A DNA stretch of 64,000 bases from assembly GCA_948688495.1 (NCBI GenBank), contig CAPQSW010000007.1, positions 23,139-87,138 on the forward strand, given 5' to 3'. A model generated the notes under the pieces. The model was not told the DNA's origin, did no database searches, and worked only from the letters and a program-made list of their open reading frames with translations. A program made the position numbers and the translations under genes. Within the stretch, counting starts at the first letter, position 1. Every line of letters starts with the position of its first letter. The DNA comes from an uncultured Lachnospiraceae bacterium (lineage in GTDB: Bacteria > Bacillota > Clostridia > Lachnospirales > Lachnospiraceae). Shown here piece after piece: positions 42,826 to 52,525 of the stretch.

Positions 42826-45168
42826 ATGAGACAAATGAAAAAGGTGCTGATGTTATTGCTGTGTATGGGGATTATCCTACAGGTCCAAGGCGCAGTATCA
42901 GCAGAAGCGGCAGCGTTTAAATGGGATATTTCCAATATAAAGCTGGAACATAAGAAGATATCTTTTACCATCAACCAGGTCGATAAAGCGCAGAATGCGA
43001 CGGTTGTTGTATTAAACTCCCAAAAGGAAGAAATCTTATCGCAGAGTTATTCTATTTCAAACCAGAAAGAGGATGTTGTGATTGAGCTGGAAGGGGAAAA
43101 AGGCCTTTTGGCGGATTCTGAAAATGGGGATTCCCAAACGGAATACTATTTGTATCTAAAAGACGAAGATGGGAATGCCGCCACAGATACATGCCAGGCG
43201 TATTTACAGCATCATAATTTTGGCTGGGGTCAATTGCGGGCAACAGCTTATCCTAATTGGATGGAAATTACAGAATTTAAACTTGATGGCGCTCAGCCTC
43301 ATTTTTCTGCGGTTGTAGGTTTTCAGGAGTATGAGGGAGTACAGAATGAAGACGGCGTTATCATTATTGATTATCCGGATCAGGAAGATGGGACTTATGT
43401 CCAGCTAAAATGGCGGGATGACTATGGCTGTTCTGGCACAGAGGATTATCGGGTAAAAAGCGAGGAGACAATCATCAGCATTCCAGATATAGAAGTCTGG
43501 CGGGACAGCATAACAACGGATTATTATATTCTGGATGATGACCAGAGGCTTGCAGTAAAAATAGGAGATAACATATATTATGGCAGTTATGGTGCGGGGG
43601 AAGATGGAAAAGTGATAGTTTATCCCCAGATATCCAGGGATATTTCTTCCGTCACAATCTGGTCTGAGTTTAAAAATGGGAGAAAGACCCAGGAAATGAC
43701 GCGTGAGATAAGAGACTGTGATTTTTCAGAGTACATAGGTTATATTACGGCACGTCCGAAAAAAGCTTTTGGAACGGTTAAGACGAATGCGTATGGGCAG
43801 TCGCCGGTTTCTGTATCTGTTATGATAGACGGGCGTCAGTACCGGGCGGATATCAAGAACGGAACGTATACCATAGATTATCCGATTCAGAGAGACGGAA
43901 GGCTGCTGGAGTTTATATTTACGGACAGGCATGGATGCATGTATTCCGATCAGGAGAATGTAGAAAATGAACTAAGCTATTTCGAAATAGAGCCAGAGGA
44001 AGATATTCAATGCGAAAAAATATTAAAGAAATCTACCAGGGCCCAAATGCCGGAGAAAGGGATGCGGCTGTGTGTCCAAATTGGGAATAACGTATATTAC
44101 AGCAAATATTCCAGTAAGGATTTTGAATGGGTGAGGGCCAATTATCCGCAACAGAAAGTCGGGACCAAAGTTACCATTTGGTTTGAAGACAGGGAGAGCT
44201 CTTATACAAAGAAGATGAAAGAGACAATCTATGATAAAATAATGTTCTATACGGCGAAGGCAAGCCCAACGCAGCTTACCGGTAAATATACAGGGGAAGG
44301 CAAGCCAAGGATTGCAGCCGTAGTATCCGGCAAAGAGTACGAATGTAAGATGGTGAAGAAGTGGGATGATGAGCTTGAGTATTATTATAAATTTTCCGTA
44401 TCTTATCCCAAGCAGAAGGTCAATTCTTACGTTAAAATTAAGATAGCAGATGATGACGGATATGGTAATACCGGGAAAGTCAAAATAAAAAATATCCCTC
44501 CTAAGATAACCATATCAAGCATCACTTCGGGGAGCGTGAAAATTACTGGTAAGACGACTGCCGGGTCAAAGGTCACGGCCAAAATTAATGGAAAAAAATA
44601 CAAAGGAAAGGCAAATAAATCTGGAAAGTATACCATCAGGATAAAGCAGGCAAAAGTGGGAACTAAGGTTAAAGTGTCGGTTGTGACACCGGAAGGATAT
44701 ACTGGCTCTAAGACTGCAAAAGTAAAGCTTGCGTCCGGTTATGTGAAGATTCCAGATTACATATTTAAGACCAGCAGCCAGATTACCCTTAAAGTCCAAA
44801 AGGGTCAGAAAGGCGATAAGGTTAGAGTAAATGTAGGCGGTGCAATCTATACGAAGACCATAAAGAACACAAAGAAAAGCCAGAATGTGACGGTCAATAT
44901 CAATCCAGCTGGCGCGGGAACCAGTATCACAGCCGAGCTGACGGACAAATTTGGAAAAGTAAAACATACATATAACGATATGGTTTATTTTGGGGACACG
45001 ATCTATATTGGAATGACTGAGGAGGAGGCGTGCCTTACTACATGGGGAACTCCGCAGAGGAACAATTGGGGAGGAATAATCCAATGGGTATACCGGAGTG
45101 GTTCCACCACGCTCTATGTATATATTGTGGATGGCAGGGTTTCGGATATTCAGCAGTTGAATTATTAG
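42826..45168 (+). CDS. Secreted multi-domain beta-rich protein with BamE/SmpA-like C-terminal domain
   Basis: A 780-residue exported protein of unrecognised family. ATG 42826 gives a signal peptide MRQMKKVLMLLLCMGIILQV ending near VSAEA. The body is a chain of Ig-like or all-beta modules with recurring YYGxY / YPQ motifs (IYYGSYGAGED, VYYSKYSSKDFEW). The section at about 560-650 contains GKTTAGSKVTAKINGKKYK and KQAKVGTKVKVSVVTPEGY, the 'TxxGSxVTA...' pattern of adhesin Ig modules. The last 60 residues (YIGMTEEEACLTTWGTPQ, TTLYVYIVDGRVSDIQ) look like the SmpA/BamE-type fold. No sortase or SLH motif. Surface binding is likely. Confidence 0.6.
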   Translation: MRQMKKVLMLLLCMGIILQVQGAVSAEAAAFKWDISNIKLEHKKISFTINQVDKAQNATVVVLNSQKEEILSQSYSISNQKEDVVIELEGEKGLLADSENGDSQTEYYLYLKDEDGNAATDTCQAYLQHHNFGWGQLRATAYPNWMEITEFKLDGAQPHFSAVVGFQEYEGVQNEDGVIIIDYPDQEDGTYVQLKWRDDYGCSGTEDYRVKSEETIISIPDIEVWRDSITTDYYILDDDQRLAVKIGDNIYYGSYGAGEDGKVIVYPQISRDISSVTIWSEFKNGRKTQEMTREIRDCDFSEYIGYITARPKKAFGTVKTNAYGQSPVSVSVMIDGRQYRADIKNGTYTIDYPIQRDGRLLEFIFTDRHGCMYSDQENVENELSYFEIEPEEDIQCEKILKKSTRAQMPEKGMRLCVQIGNNVYYSKYSSKDFEWVRANYPQQKVGTKVTIWFEDRESSYTKKMKETIYDKIMFYTAKASPTQLTGKYTGEGKPRIAAVVSGKEYECKMVKKWDDELEYYYKFSVSYPKQKVNSYVKIKIADDDGYGNTGKVKIKNIPPKITISSITSGSVKITGKTTAGSKVTAKINGKKYKGKANKSGKYTIRIKQAKVGTKVKVSVVTPEGYTGSKTAKVKLASGYVKIPDYIFKTSSQITLKVQKGQKGDKVRVNVGGAIYTKTIKNTKKSQNVTVNINPAGAGTSITAELTDKFGKVKHTYNDMVYFGDTIYIGMTEEEACLTTWGTPQRNNWGGIIQWVYRSGSTTLYVYIVDGRVSDIQQLNY

Positions 45169-45170
45169 GT

Positions 45171-45335
45171 ATAGTGGCGGTGGATAACGGTATACGGACG
45201 ATAGCATTTCCGTCTATCTCGACGGGAGTGTACGGCTATGCGGTAGATGAGGCTGCGCTTTTGGCTTTTAGTAAACTTTTTGGCGTAAAATTTTTTTTTC
45301 ATAATAAAAATTTGCTTTTTAAAACAGGAATATAA
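45171..45335 (+). pseudogene. Fragment of a macro-domain (ADP-ribose-binding) gene
   Basis: In the frame after the preceding stop, the sequence reads VDNGIRTIAFPSISTGVYGY followed by AVDEAALLAFSKLFGV. This is the hallmark loop 2 of macro-domain / O-acetyl-ADP-ribose deacetylases (GIRTIAFPSISTGVYGYP). Only this C-terminal third is present, without a start or the N-terminal NAAN motif. It is a gene fragment fused to the 3' end of the secreted-protein locus. Confidence 0.75.
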
Positions 45336-45345
45336 AGTTATTGTT

Positions 45346-45395
45346 GAGGATCAGGATTGAGGTATTTTGAAAAATCCTGGTTCTCTTTTGTTTTG
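45346..45395 (+). terminator. Terminator before the first giant gene
   Basis: GAGGATCAGGATT (45346-45358) pairs with AATCCTGGTTCTC (45373-45385), followed by TTTTGTTTTG. It separates the 780-residue protein gene from the galactan block. Confidence 0.8.
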
Positions 45396-45667
45396 TATAC
45401 TATATTAGTTTGAATATAGGAATCAGAATTTTTGGTAAATATTTACTAAAAGATATTGAAAAAAATACTAAAATAAAGTAAAATGTGATATAACAAAATG
45501 ATTTATGAATTATCCAAAAGGAAATGACTGGAAGGGATATTCATAGCATGTGCTCAGAAAGGAGGAAAGTGTGAACGGGCAGGAAAGATGAGTAACAGCA
45601 GAAATGGCGGTTGACGCGGACGTGGAGCGGTGCGCGCCGCTACCTATTTTAAGAAGGAGAGAGGAAA
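45396..45667 (+). promoter_or_regulatory. Promoter and long leader of the first 2128-residue gene
   Basis: TTGAAA (45456-45461), 17 bases, TAAAAT (45479-45484): these hexamers are identical to those of the second giant gene at 52261-52289. The leader is about 177 bases. It contains AAAGGAGG followed by GTG at 45571 and a 6-codon frame (stop 45589-45591), a possible leader peptide, and a near-palindrome AGCGGTGCGCGCCGCT (45625-45640). The word TTTAAGAAGGAG just before the start also occurs, slightly changed, before the GH53 gene. Confidence 0.6.
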
Positions 45668-48600
45668 ATGAAGAAAGGAAAAAGACTATTAGCAGGTTTG
45701 CTGACAGCGGTAATGGTATTTACCAGTACCGGATTCAAAGATATGTCTTTTGTTAAGGCAGCAACGGCCGACTTCTCACAAGAAATCAAGGTATCAGGTA
45801 CTCTTGGCGGTTCAGGTGACCAGGGTACAGATGATGCGCAAACAATAGTTGCAGCATATTATGACGGTGACCAGCCGCCAGAGAATGGTAGTGCAACATC
45901 AGCAGCTTATGTTGCATGGACGACGTGTCGTGGAAATGTGGATAAGGCAGATTCAGCCCGTATAGGATGCCTGCAGTTTGAGCTTCCTGAAAATTTAATC
46001 AAAGATAATATTCAGACCGCGACAGTGACGTTAAATGTGGTATCAATGCAAAAAGCTGAATGTACAAGTACCAGTAATTCGGGTACAAATAATTTTACAA
46101 AATTAGCACTTTATCAGACCGATAACAGCGGGGAAGTAAATCCGGCTGATGATGCGACATATTATGCAAAAAATAATGATTATAAACTGGCAGCCGCATC
46201 ATGGGGAGACAAAAAATTAATATCAAGTGCAACGGTAGCTATTCCGAACGATACAATTATAAGCGGAAAGGTTACATTTGATGTGAAAGAAGCATTAAAG
46301 AATGCCTGTGATGCAGAGTCAGGGATTATGACGCTTCGTGTTATGGCCCCTAAGGGTATGGTATATATTTCGAATGAGCAGTCTCAGGGAAATGAGCCGG
46401 AGTTAACGATTGATGCATCAAAGGCGAATGTCAGCATAGCATATGTTGACGAAAGTAACGCTAAGATTAGAGACGATAAAGTCTTACCTGAACAACAGAC
46501 AATAGGTCAGAGTTATACATATATAGTACCAGAAGACGAAAAAGTTATTAAGACGGAAACGGGTGTATATGGGTATGACGAGGGTAGCCAAACCAGCATA
46601 ACAGTTGCGGATACGGGAAATGTGGTTACATTGAAATATACGAAAGCAAGTCCGGTTTCTGTTAGCAGTCCTTCAACAATTTATGTCATTGAAGGAAATG
46701 CGCCTGTCCTTCCAAAACAGCTGCCTGCAGATACACAAATACAGGGAATTACTGCTCCTGTAGATGTGGTCTGGGAAAATGTTTCCGAATGGAAGGTTGG
46801 AGATAATACAGTAAAAGGAACCGTAAAGGAGCTTGCTGATGCTCAGGTAACGGCAAAGGTTCATGTGTATGAATGTGACCAGGATTATTTAATTCCAAAT
46901 ACTGCCAACGGTGTTTATACAGCGGATGGAGATGCAAATTATAATAATTCTTCTCCTGGTGTCATGTATCAGTTTGGTAAGAAATATAAAGGCAGGATTA
47001 TTACAGAATTTGATCTTAAGACAACAAGAAAAACAAATGATAATGATAAAGCGATCATTTACCTTGATTCACAACAGGAGACTGGCGCAGCATGGGGAAC
47101 ATCCACTGCAAGAATGTATTTCCAGGGAAGTGTATTTGGAACAACAAGCGGTGAAGATAGTTCGGAAGCATATAAAACAAATGCTACCATTAATTCAAAA
47201 GTGCCTCATGATGCAGCGCAGATATATCGTGTGCGTATGGAGATAGATTCATCAAATAAACCAAGTAATTTTAAGGTATTTATTACGGATGAAAAAGGTG
47301 TTGAAACGGAAATCAGCCAGACGGGAGGAAACAGATTTCGTTATTACAGCACAGGCGAAATTCAGGCGCTTTTCCTGGGACGTTATGGTTTTGAGGTCAC
47401 CAACCACAAAATCTCCTGGCAGTCCGGTTATACCACAGCACAGATTGATTATCTGAAACCGGACGGCACAAAACTGGCAGATTCTACTACATCTAAGGAA
47501 ATGCCGGGGTCTTCTAAGACTATCGATACGGCAATGTTTACTCCAAAGAGTGAAGGAAGCGCCACCTATCTGTTTGACGCCGACAATTCGGGCTGGGATG
47601 TAGATGGTGATGGAACAATTGACGGCGGCGACACGCCTAATACAGCAACTATGCCGGCAGCAGAAGGGAAAGCCATATACAGGGCGGTCTATAAACAGGC
47701 GGCATTTGTTGATGTGGCAGAGGCAATTGAGACGGAGACATTGACAGGCAAACAGCCGATTCTCCCGCTGACGGTGAAAGCAAACTATGAAGGTGTGGCG
47801 GATCCGATACCTACTGAGGTTGCCTGGGATTATGATAAATTTGATTTTACCACAGAGACGCCGGATGCGGCGCCTCTGGAAGTGACGGGAACACTTGTGA
47901 ATGGCGAGAAAGTAACGGCAAAGGTACATGTAAAACATGCATATCTTCTGGCAAGCTATACATTTGATGGGGAAAATCCTGCGGCAGACAGCACAGGCAG
48001 ACATGCGGACGCAGACCTCCACGGTGTAACAACCGCTGATATTGCCGGAGTTGACAGTGGCAGCAATGGTGTAAAATTAACAGGCGGAAGTAACGGAACC
48101 TCTTATGTGAAGCTGCCGGATGACTTGCTGCAGCTCACAAAAGCAGACGGCGCCAAAGAGACGCAGGATGACTTTACGCTTTCTATGTTTATAAACCGTG
48201 AGAGCCAGGGGAACTCTTTTGCTATGATTCTGCATGCGACAGAACTGAACAAACCTTATAGCCAGGGAGGTCCGAAAGGTCATCTTGGCCTCATTAACAA
48301 AGACACTCTGATGGATATGGAATACAGAATCGGAGGTACGACGAAGGCAAACCTGACAGCAAAGGATGAAAATGGCAATAATATCATTACCCCGGTTGGC
48401 CAGTGGACGCATGTCGCAGTCGTGACAAATGGCACGAACAATACGGCAAAGCTGTATCTGGATGGCGTTCTTGTAGGGACGGTCACAGGCATATGCAAAC
48501 CCTCCCAGCTTACGGCGCAGAATAACTGCCTGGGACGTGCTTCCTGGGACAATCAGGATTACAAAGCGACCTTTGATGATTTCCAGGTATACAATGGCAT

Positions 48601-51600
48601 ATTGACCGAGAAAGAAATTCAGGATATTGCCAACACAAGGCTTTGCAACGCACCGGTACAGGATGTTTATAATAATCTTGCGTTAAGCCTTAAGGGTGAG
48701 GGAACCTTTGATAAAGATGCAGTTGTGGGCGACTTAAGTCTGCCCAAGACCATGAAGACCAGTGATGGCAAGACCGTGGAGGGACTTAAAATTACATGGG
48801 AGTCCAATCATTCGGCAGTCCGGACGGATGGTACGGTGATCCAGCCGTCTAAGGGCAGACCGGCGGCTGAGGTTACGCTTAAAGCAACGATCCAGTATGG
48901 TTCCAGTAAGAAGACAAAAACATTTGATATTAAGGTGCTGCCGGGAGAAAATGTATCCTTTGTGGAATTTGACGAGGCATTTGAGGAAGCAAAAAGCAAA
49001 TACGTTGAAGTAATGGCAAATAAGGCTGTTTACGTGCAGTCTACCATAGATGTACTCGGGACAAAGCTTGAAGAAGCAAAGGCTGTGAAAGACAAAGAGA
49101 ATACGAATGCGGCGGATGCAGACGAAGTGGACGCCATGACTGCACAGCTTAAAGCAGCGATGGAAGGCGTGAAGGCAAAGAGCCTTGCGGAAATTGGCAG
49201 GACACTGCTCGCCTGGTATTCTCTGGATAGCAGTGAGGAAAAAGTGAAAGATAAATCCAAGAATGGAAAAGATGGAACGGCTGCTGCTACGGTCACTTTT
49301 GACCGGGATAACGGAGCAACATTTAACGGAGGGGCCGCACTTGCAAACTGTATTACCCTTCCCAACGATATAGAGGTTGGTGAGAAAATGACTTTTGCAT
49401 TCTGGGCAAAAGATTCAAGGGGTGCAAAGTCTAATGCATTTGGAATTGGCTCAGGAAATGAATTTAGCGGTGGGGCAGAGAACAAGAAAGCGGCACATTT
49501 CTTCTATGTCAACACCAATGACGGTAATACTTTGGTTGCAAGCATGAACCCATCATACTGGAGTGGTGCAGTGAATATTTCAACACCCGCTGCAGCAAAG
49601 GACACCTGGCATCATATCGTCTGTGTGCTGGATGGCACGAAGCTGACTCTCTACATGAATGGACGTAAGATTGAGACGAAGGATGTAGGGCATACCGTGA
49701 AGGAAATGTGGGATTCAGACCCGGATACGCGCTGCATTTATATCGGTAACTGCATGTATGGCAAAAATCCTAGCAATGATGGAAAAGATAAAGACCCGGA
49801 TTACAAGGGAAGCATCAGGGATTTCCGCATTTACAATGCACCGCTTGCACAGGAGCAGGTAGCAGAGATTTATGAATACCTCAAAGTTCCACAGATGCGG
49901 TATGCAAAAGACGATTTGATTGCAGCAATGACAGGTGCAAGGCTTGAGGACGATGGAACGGTTACCCTGAATGTAACCAATCTGACAACCACAGATGGGA
50001 AACTCAATCTGCTCGATACCAGTTATGGCGCAGATGTTACCTGGAAATCCTCAGATAATGATGTCGTCAATGCGACTACCGGAGTGGCGGCAATTCCGCC
50101 AGAAGGCGATCTGGAAACAGAAAAAACAGCCAATTTGACAGCAACCATTACGATTGGCGAGGGGGAAAGCCAGATAACAGAAACGATTGTCTTTAAGTGC
50201 AAGGTATTCTATGCGCTTGATATTTCGACCGATGATCTGGCACAGGCAATCCAGGCAATCAAAGATGAAGCGCTCGATCCGGATGACTATACGCAGGAAA
50301 GCTGGGCAGCGTTACAGTATGCCATTAGTGAAGCTCAGAAACAGGTAGACAGACCGACCAGCACATGGGATGTGGAGGACGCACAGAGTGCTTTGCAGGA
50401 AGCAAGAAGCGGATTGGTAGATATATCAGTATTGCGTGAGAAGTTGGGAGCGATTAAAAGCGAGTTGATGGATTTAGATGAGAATGATTATACCGAAACA
50501 AGCTGGAATGCCTTACAGGATAAGGTAACAGCAGCCAATACGGTGCTGACAAGACCAGATGCAACCCAGGGTGAGGTTGAATCGGCAATCGAAAGTCTGC
50601 CGGATGATACGTCTATGCTGGTAGCATGTGGCGATACCGAAGCTTTGGATGAGGCAATAAAGAAAGCAGATGCCTTGAAAGCATACAGCGAAGCATATAC
50701 AGAGGCAACATGGGAAGTGTTTGAGGCAGCTCTGGAGAAAGCGAAAGAAGAACGGGCTAAGAGAATCGAAGATTATTCAGAGGCTTTGGAGGAATTGAAC
50801 ACAGCCATTCATGGTCTTGAGATTAAGGAGGACCACAAGCTTGAAGGAGAAGTAAAAGCAAAGCTTGAAGGTGAACTGGCAGCAGCCAAGGCAGAAGCCC
50901 TGACAGAAAGTAATTATACGAAAGAGACCTGGGATACATACCAGGAGGCTCTGGAAGCATTTGAGGCTGTGCTCGGCAAAGAAAAGGTAACCAGGGACGA
51001 GGCAGAGGCGGCGTCGGAGGCATTGACAGAGGCAAGGGCAGCCCTTGAGCCAGTCGAAGACCAGATACCGAACGCAGAAAAGAAAAGGGAATTGACAGAT
51101 GCCTATGATGCAGCAGTTAGGGCAGCAGAAGGTATGAATCCAGGAGTTTATACCCAGGAGAGCTGGCAGAGGTTTGAAAGTGCGCTGCAAGCAATGAAGA
51201 AGATTGCAGACCGTCTTGCGCAGGAAAAGAATAATGTAACTAAGGCTGAAATTGATGCGGCAATTACGGAACTGAAGGCAGCAGAAGAAGCGCTTAAACA
51301 GAGTGTAGATAAGACCGCTTTGGATAAGGCCATCAAGGATTGTGGAAGCCTGAAGGCTGCAGACTATACAGCAGCTACCTGGAATGCATTCAAGAAAGCA
51401 TTGGATGATGCAAAGGCAGTTTTTGCAAAAGCAAATGCGACACAGGCGGAAGTAAATGCAGCGCTGACAACGCTAAACGCAAAGAAGCAGGCGCTCAAAA
51501 AGCCGATAAAGGTTGGTAAAATAAAGATTACCGCTGACTATACCAAGGTTGCAGCAGGAAAGAAGGCGACCTTGAAGGCGAATATTACACCATCTGACGC

Positions 51601-52054
51601 CGCTAACAAGGCTGTGGCCTGGAGCATTGACAAGACTGCCAAGAGTAAGAAATACGCAAGTATCAGCAGCAAGGGCGTACTGACTACGAATAAGAAGGGC
51701 GCAGGCAAGACGGTGACGGTTACGGCCACAGCCAAGGATGGAAGCGGAAAGAAGGGTACCATCAAAATTAAGATTATGAAAGGCGGCGTTACAAAGGTCA
51801 GTCTCAAAGCAAAATCAAAGAAAGTTAAGGCTGGCAAGAAAGTAACCATAAAGACAACCGTTAAGTATAGCGGCAAGAAGAAGTCGGATGCAAACGTGAA
51901 ACTGGCTTGGAAGACCTCTAATAAGAAGGTTGCAACGGTAAACAGTAAGGGTGTGGTAACTGCAAAGAAAGCCGGAAAAGTTACTATTACCGCAACTTCT
52001 ACAGACGGGACCAAGAAGTCGGGAAAGATTAAGATTACGGTTACGAAGAAATAA
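45668..52054 (+). CDS. Giant secreted protein 1 (2128 aa): DNRLRE/LamG/FIVAR/Ig modules
   Basis: Exported, surface-type protein with a signal peptide (KRLLAGLLTAVMVFTSTGF). Reading from N to C: a DNRLRE-like beta-sandwich (about 36-260); an Ig-like segment (about 345-405); a module seen also in its neighbour, containing TNHKISWQSGY (about 407-600); LamG 1 (about 757-985, LLASYTFDGENPAADSTGR to FDDFQVYNGILTEKEI); an atrophied Ig domain; one FIVAR; LamG 2 (about 1180-1405, LLAWYSLDSSEEKVKDKS); another Ig-like part; six FIVAR repeats (about 1517-1945, each with 'YT.esW..l..al..A'); and two Lys-rich Ig domains to the end (KSGKIKITVTKK). No catalytic domain, LPXTG, SLH or dockerin is seen. LamG domains suggest polysaccharide binding. 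AGGAGAGAGG precedes ATG 45668. Confidence 0.8.
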   Translation: MKKGKRLLAGLLTAVMVFTSTGFKDMSFVKAATADFSQEIKVSGTLGGSGDQGTDDAQTIVAAYYDGDQPPENGSATSAAYVAWTTCRGNVDKADSARIGCLQFELPENLIKDNIQTATVTLNVVSMQKAECTSTSNSGTNNFTKLALYQTDNSGEVNPADDATYYAKNNDYKLAAASWGDKKLISSATVAIPNDTIISGKVTFDVKEALKNACDAESGIMTLRVMAPKGMVYISNEQSQGNEPELTIDASKANVSIAYVDESNAKIRDDKVLPEQQTIGQSYTYIVPEDEKVIKTETGVYGYDEGSQTSITVADTGNVVTLKYTKASPVSVSSPSTIYVIEGNAPVLPKQLPADTQIQGITAPVDVVWENVSEWKVGDNTVKGTVKELADAQVTAKVHVYECDQDYLIPNTANGVYTADGDANYNNSSPGVMYQFGKKYKGRIITEFDLKTTRKTNDNDKAIIYLDSQQETGAAWGTSTARMYFQGSVFGTTSGEDSSEAYKTNATINSKVPHDAAQIYRVRMEIDSSNKPSNFKVFITDEKGVETEISQTGGNRFRYYSTGEIQALFLGRYGFEVTNHKISWQSGYTTAQIDYLKPDGTKLADSTTSKEMPGSSKTIDTAMFTPKSEGSATYLFDADNSGWDVDGDGTIDGGDTPNTATMPAAEGKAIYRAVYKQAAFVDVAEAIETETLTGKQPILPLTVKANYEGVADPIPTEVAWDYDKFDFTTETPDAAPLEVTGTLVNGEKVTAKVHVKHAYLLASYTFDGENPAADSTGRHADADLHGVTTADIAGVDSGSNGVKLTGGSNGTSYVKLPDDLLQLTKADGAKETQDDFTLSMFINRESQGNSFAMILHATELNKPYSQGGPKGHLGLINKDTLMDMEYRIGGTTKANLTAKDENGNNIITPVGQWTHVAVVTNGTNNTAKLYLDGVLVGTVTGICKPSQLTAQNNCLGRASWDNQDYKATFDDFQVYNGILTEKEIQDIANTRLCNAPVQDVYNNLALSLKGEGTFDKDAVVGDLSLPKTMKTSDGKTVEGLKITWESNHSAVRTDGTVIQPSKGRPAAEVTLKATIQYGSSKKTKTFDIKVLPGENVSFVEFDEAFEEAKSKYVEVMANKAVYVQSTIDVLGTKLEEAKAVKDKENTNAADADEVDAMTAQLKAAMEGVKAKSLAEIGRTLLAWYSLDSSEEKVKDKSKNGKDGTAAATVTFDRDNGATFNGGAALANCITLPNDIEVGEKMTFAFWAKDSRGAKSNAFGIGSGNEFSGGAENKKAAHFFYVNTNDGNTLVASMNPSYWSGAVNISTPAAAKDTWHHIVCVLDGTKLTLYMNGRKIETKDVGHTVKEMWDSDPDTRCIYIGNCMYGKNPSNDGKDKDPDYKGSIRDFRIYNAPLAQEQVAEIYEYLKVPQMRYAKDDLIAAMTGARLEDDGTVTLNVTNLTTTDGKLNLLDTSYGADVTWKSSDNDVVNATTGVAAIPPEGDLETEKTANLTATITIGEGESQITETIVFKCKVFYALDISTDDLAQAIQAIKDEALDPDDYTQESWAALQYAISEAQKQVDRPTSTWDVEDAQSALQEARSGLVDISVLREKLGAIKSELMDLDENDYTETSWNALQDKVTAANTVLTRPDATQGEVESAIESLPDDTSMLVACGDTEALDEAIKKADALKAYSEAYTEATWEVFEAALEKAKEERAKRIEDYSEALEELNTAIHGLEIKEDHKLEGEVKAKLEGELAAAKAEALTESNYTKETWDTYQEALEAFEAVLGKEKVTRDEAEAASEALTEARAALEPVEDQIPNAEKKRELTDAYDAAVRAAEGMNPGVYTQESWQRFESALQAMKKIADRLAQEKNNVTKAEIDAAITELKAAEEALKQSVDKTALDKAIKDCGSLKAADYTAATWNAFKKALDDAKAVFAKANATQAEVNAALTTLNAKKQALKKPIKVGKIKITADYTKVAAGKKATLKANITPSDAANKAVAWSIDKTAKSKKYASISSKGVLTTNKKGAGKTVTVTATAKDGSGKKGTIKIKIMKGGVTKVSLKAKSKKVKAGKKVTIKTTVKYSGKKKSDANVKLAWKTSNKKVATVNSKGVVTAKKAGKVTITATSTDGTKKSGKIKITVTKK
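50220..51500 (+). repeat. Six FIVAR-type repeats of giant protein 1
   Basis: Six units of about 70 residues share the pattern 'L...I..A..L....YT..SW..L..AL..A..V......tq.eVd.A...L..A...L'. Examples: DPDDYTQESWAALQYAISEA, DENDYTETSWNALQDKVTAA, NPGVYTQESWQRFESALQAM, KAADYTAATWNAFKKALDDA. They form helical hairpins in other surface proteins. Confidence 0.8.
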
Positions 52055-52084
52055 TTTTTGTAATTGGGTAAGAAATATTTAAAA

Positions 52085-52145
52085 GCCGCCCCCCCGTGGA
52101 TGAACCAACTGTCCACGGGGGCTTTTTGTGCGCCTTGCGGCGCAC
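52085..52145 (+). terminator. Terminator and second hairpin after giant gene 1
   Basis: CCCCCGTGGA (52091-52100) pairs with TCCACGGGGG (52112-52121), followed by TTTTT. A separate perfect hairpin GTGCGCC-TTGC-GGCGCAC (52128-52145) follows at once. Confidence 0.85.
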
Positions 52146-52508
52146 GTCACTAATATTTTGAATCTCCAGAGGCGTGAAATCCCAAGCCATATTTCGGAGC
52201 AGTATTTTATAAATTTTCACTAAAAATAGCATCTAATATCAGGTTTTTTGGTAAAAGTGCTTGAAAAATCCCTCCCTAAGTGTTAAAATTTGAGAACAAT
52301 AGGCATAATCTGCACAATAAAGGAGGGAAGGGAACAATGTGCAGAGTTACTTAATCATGGAGCGAATGTGGAAGGCGTCACTATCGGGAATAGGCAACCG
52401 AGACGCCGGGTTTTTGCTTTGTAATAAGAAGGGAGGCATGTCAGAGCAAACAGCAAGATATGTTATGTAGTAAAGTAGTTTAGAAAGGATTATGGAAAGA
52501 GGAAAATT
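52146..52508 (+). promoter_or_regulatory. Promoter and structured leader of the second 2128-residue gene
   Basis: TTGAAA (52261-52266), 17 bases, TAAAAT (52284-52289). The leader of about 213 bases contains a hairpin GGCGTC (52374-52379) / GACGCC (52402-52407), with an inner CTAT/ATAG stem, followed by GGGTTTTTGCTTT. This looks like an intrinsic terminator inside the leader and could allow attenuation. I could not match it to a known riboswitch. Confidence 0.6.
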
Positions 52509-52525
52509 ATGGAAAGAGGAAAAGG
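52492..52525 (+). repeat. 17-bp tandem duplication of the start codon of giant gene 2
   Basis: ATGGAAAGAGGAAAATT (52492-52508) is followed by ATGGAAAGAGGAAAAGG (52509-52525). The AGAGG of copy 1 is the ribosome site for the ATG in copy 2. The two ATGs are in different frames; only copy 2 opens the long frame. Confidence 0.85.

Noticed and set aside
45030..45335. A 101-codon gene starting inside the secreted-protein gene
   Set aside because: Only the part after 45171 resembles a macro domain; the first half is a shadow of the upstream gene.
52041..52232. Minus-strand frame overlapping the terminator of giant gene 1
   Set aside because: It runs through the hairpin and T tract and has no recognisable domain.
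52374..52415. Possible c-di-GMP or other known riboswitch in leader 2
   Set aside because: The conserved bases of the classes I know are absent; only a hairpin with a T run can be supported.
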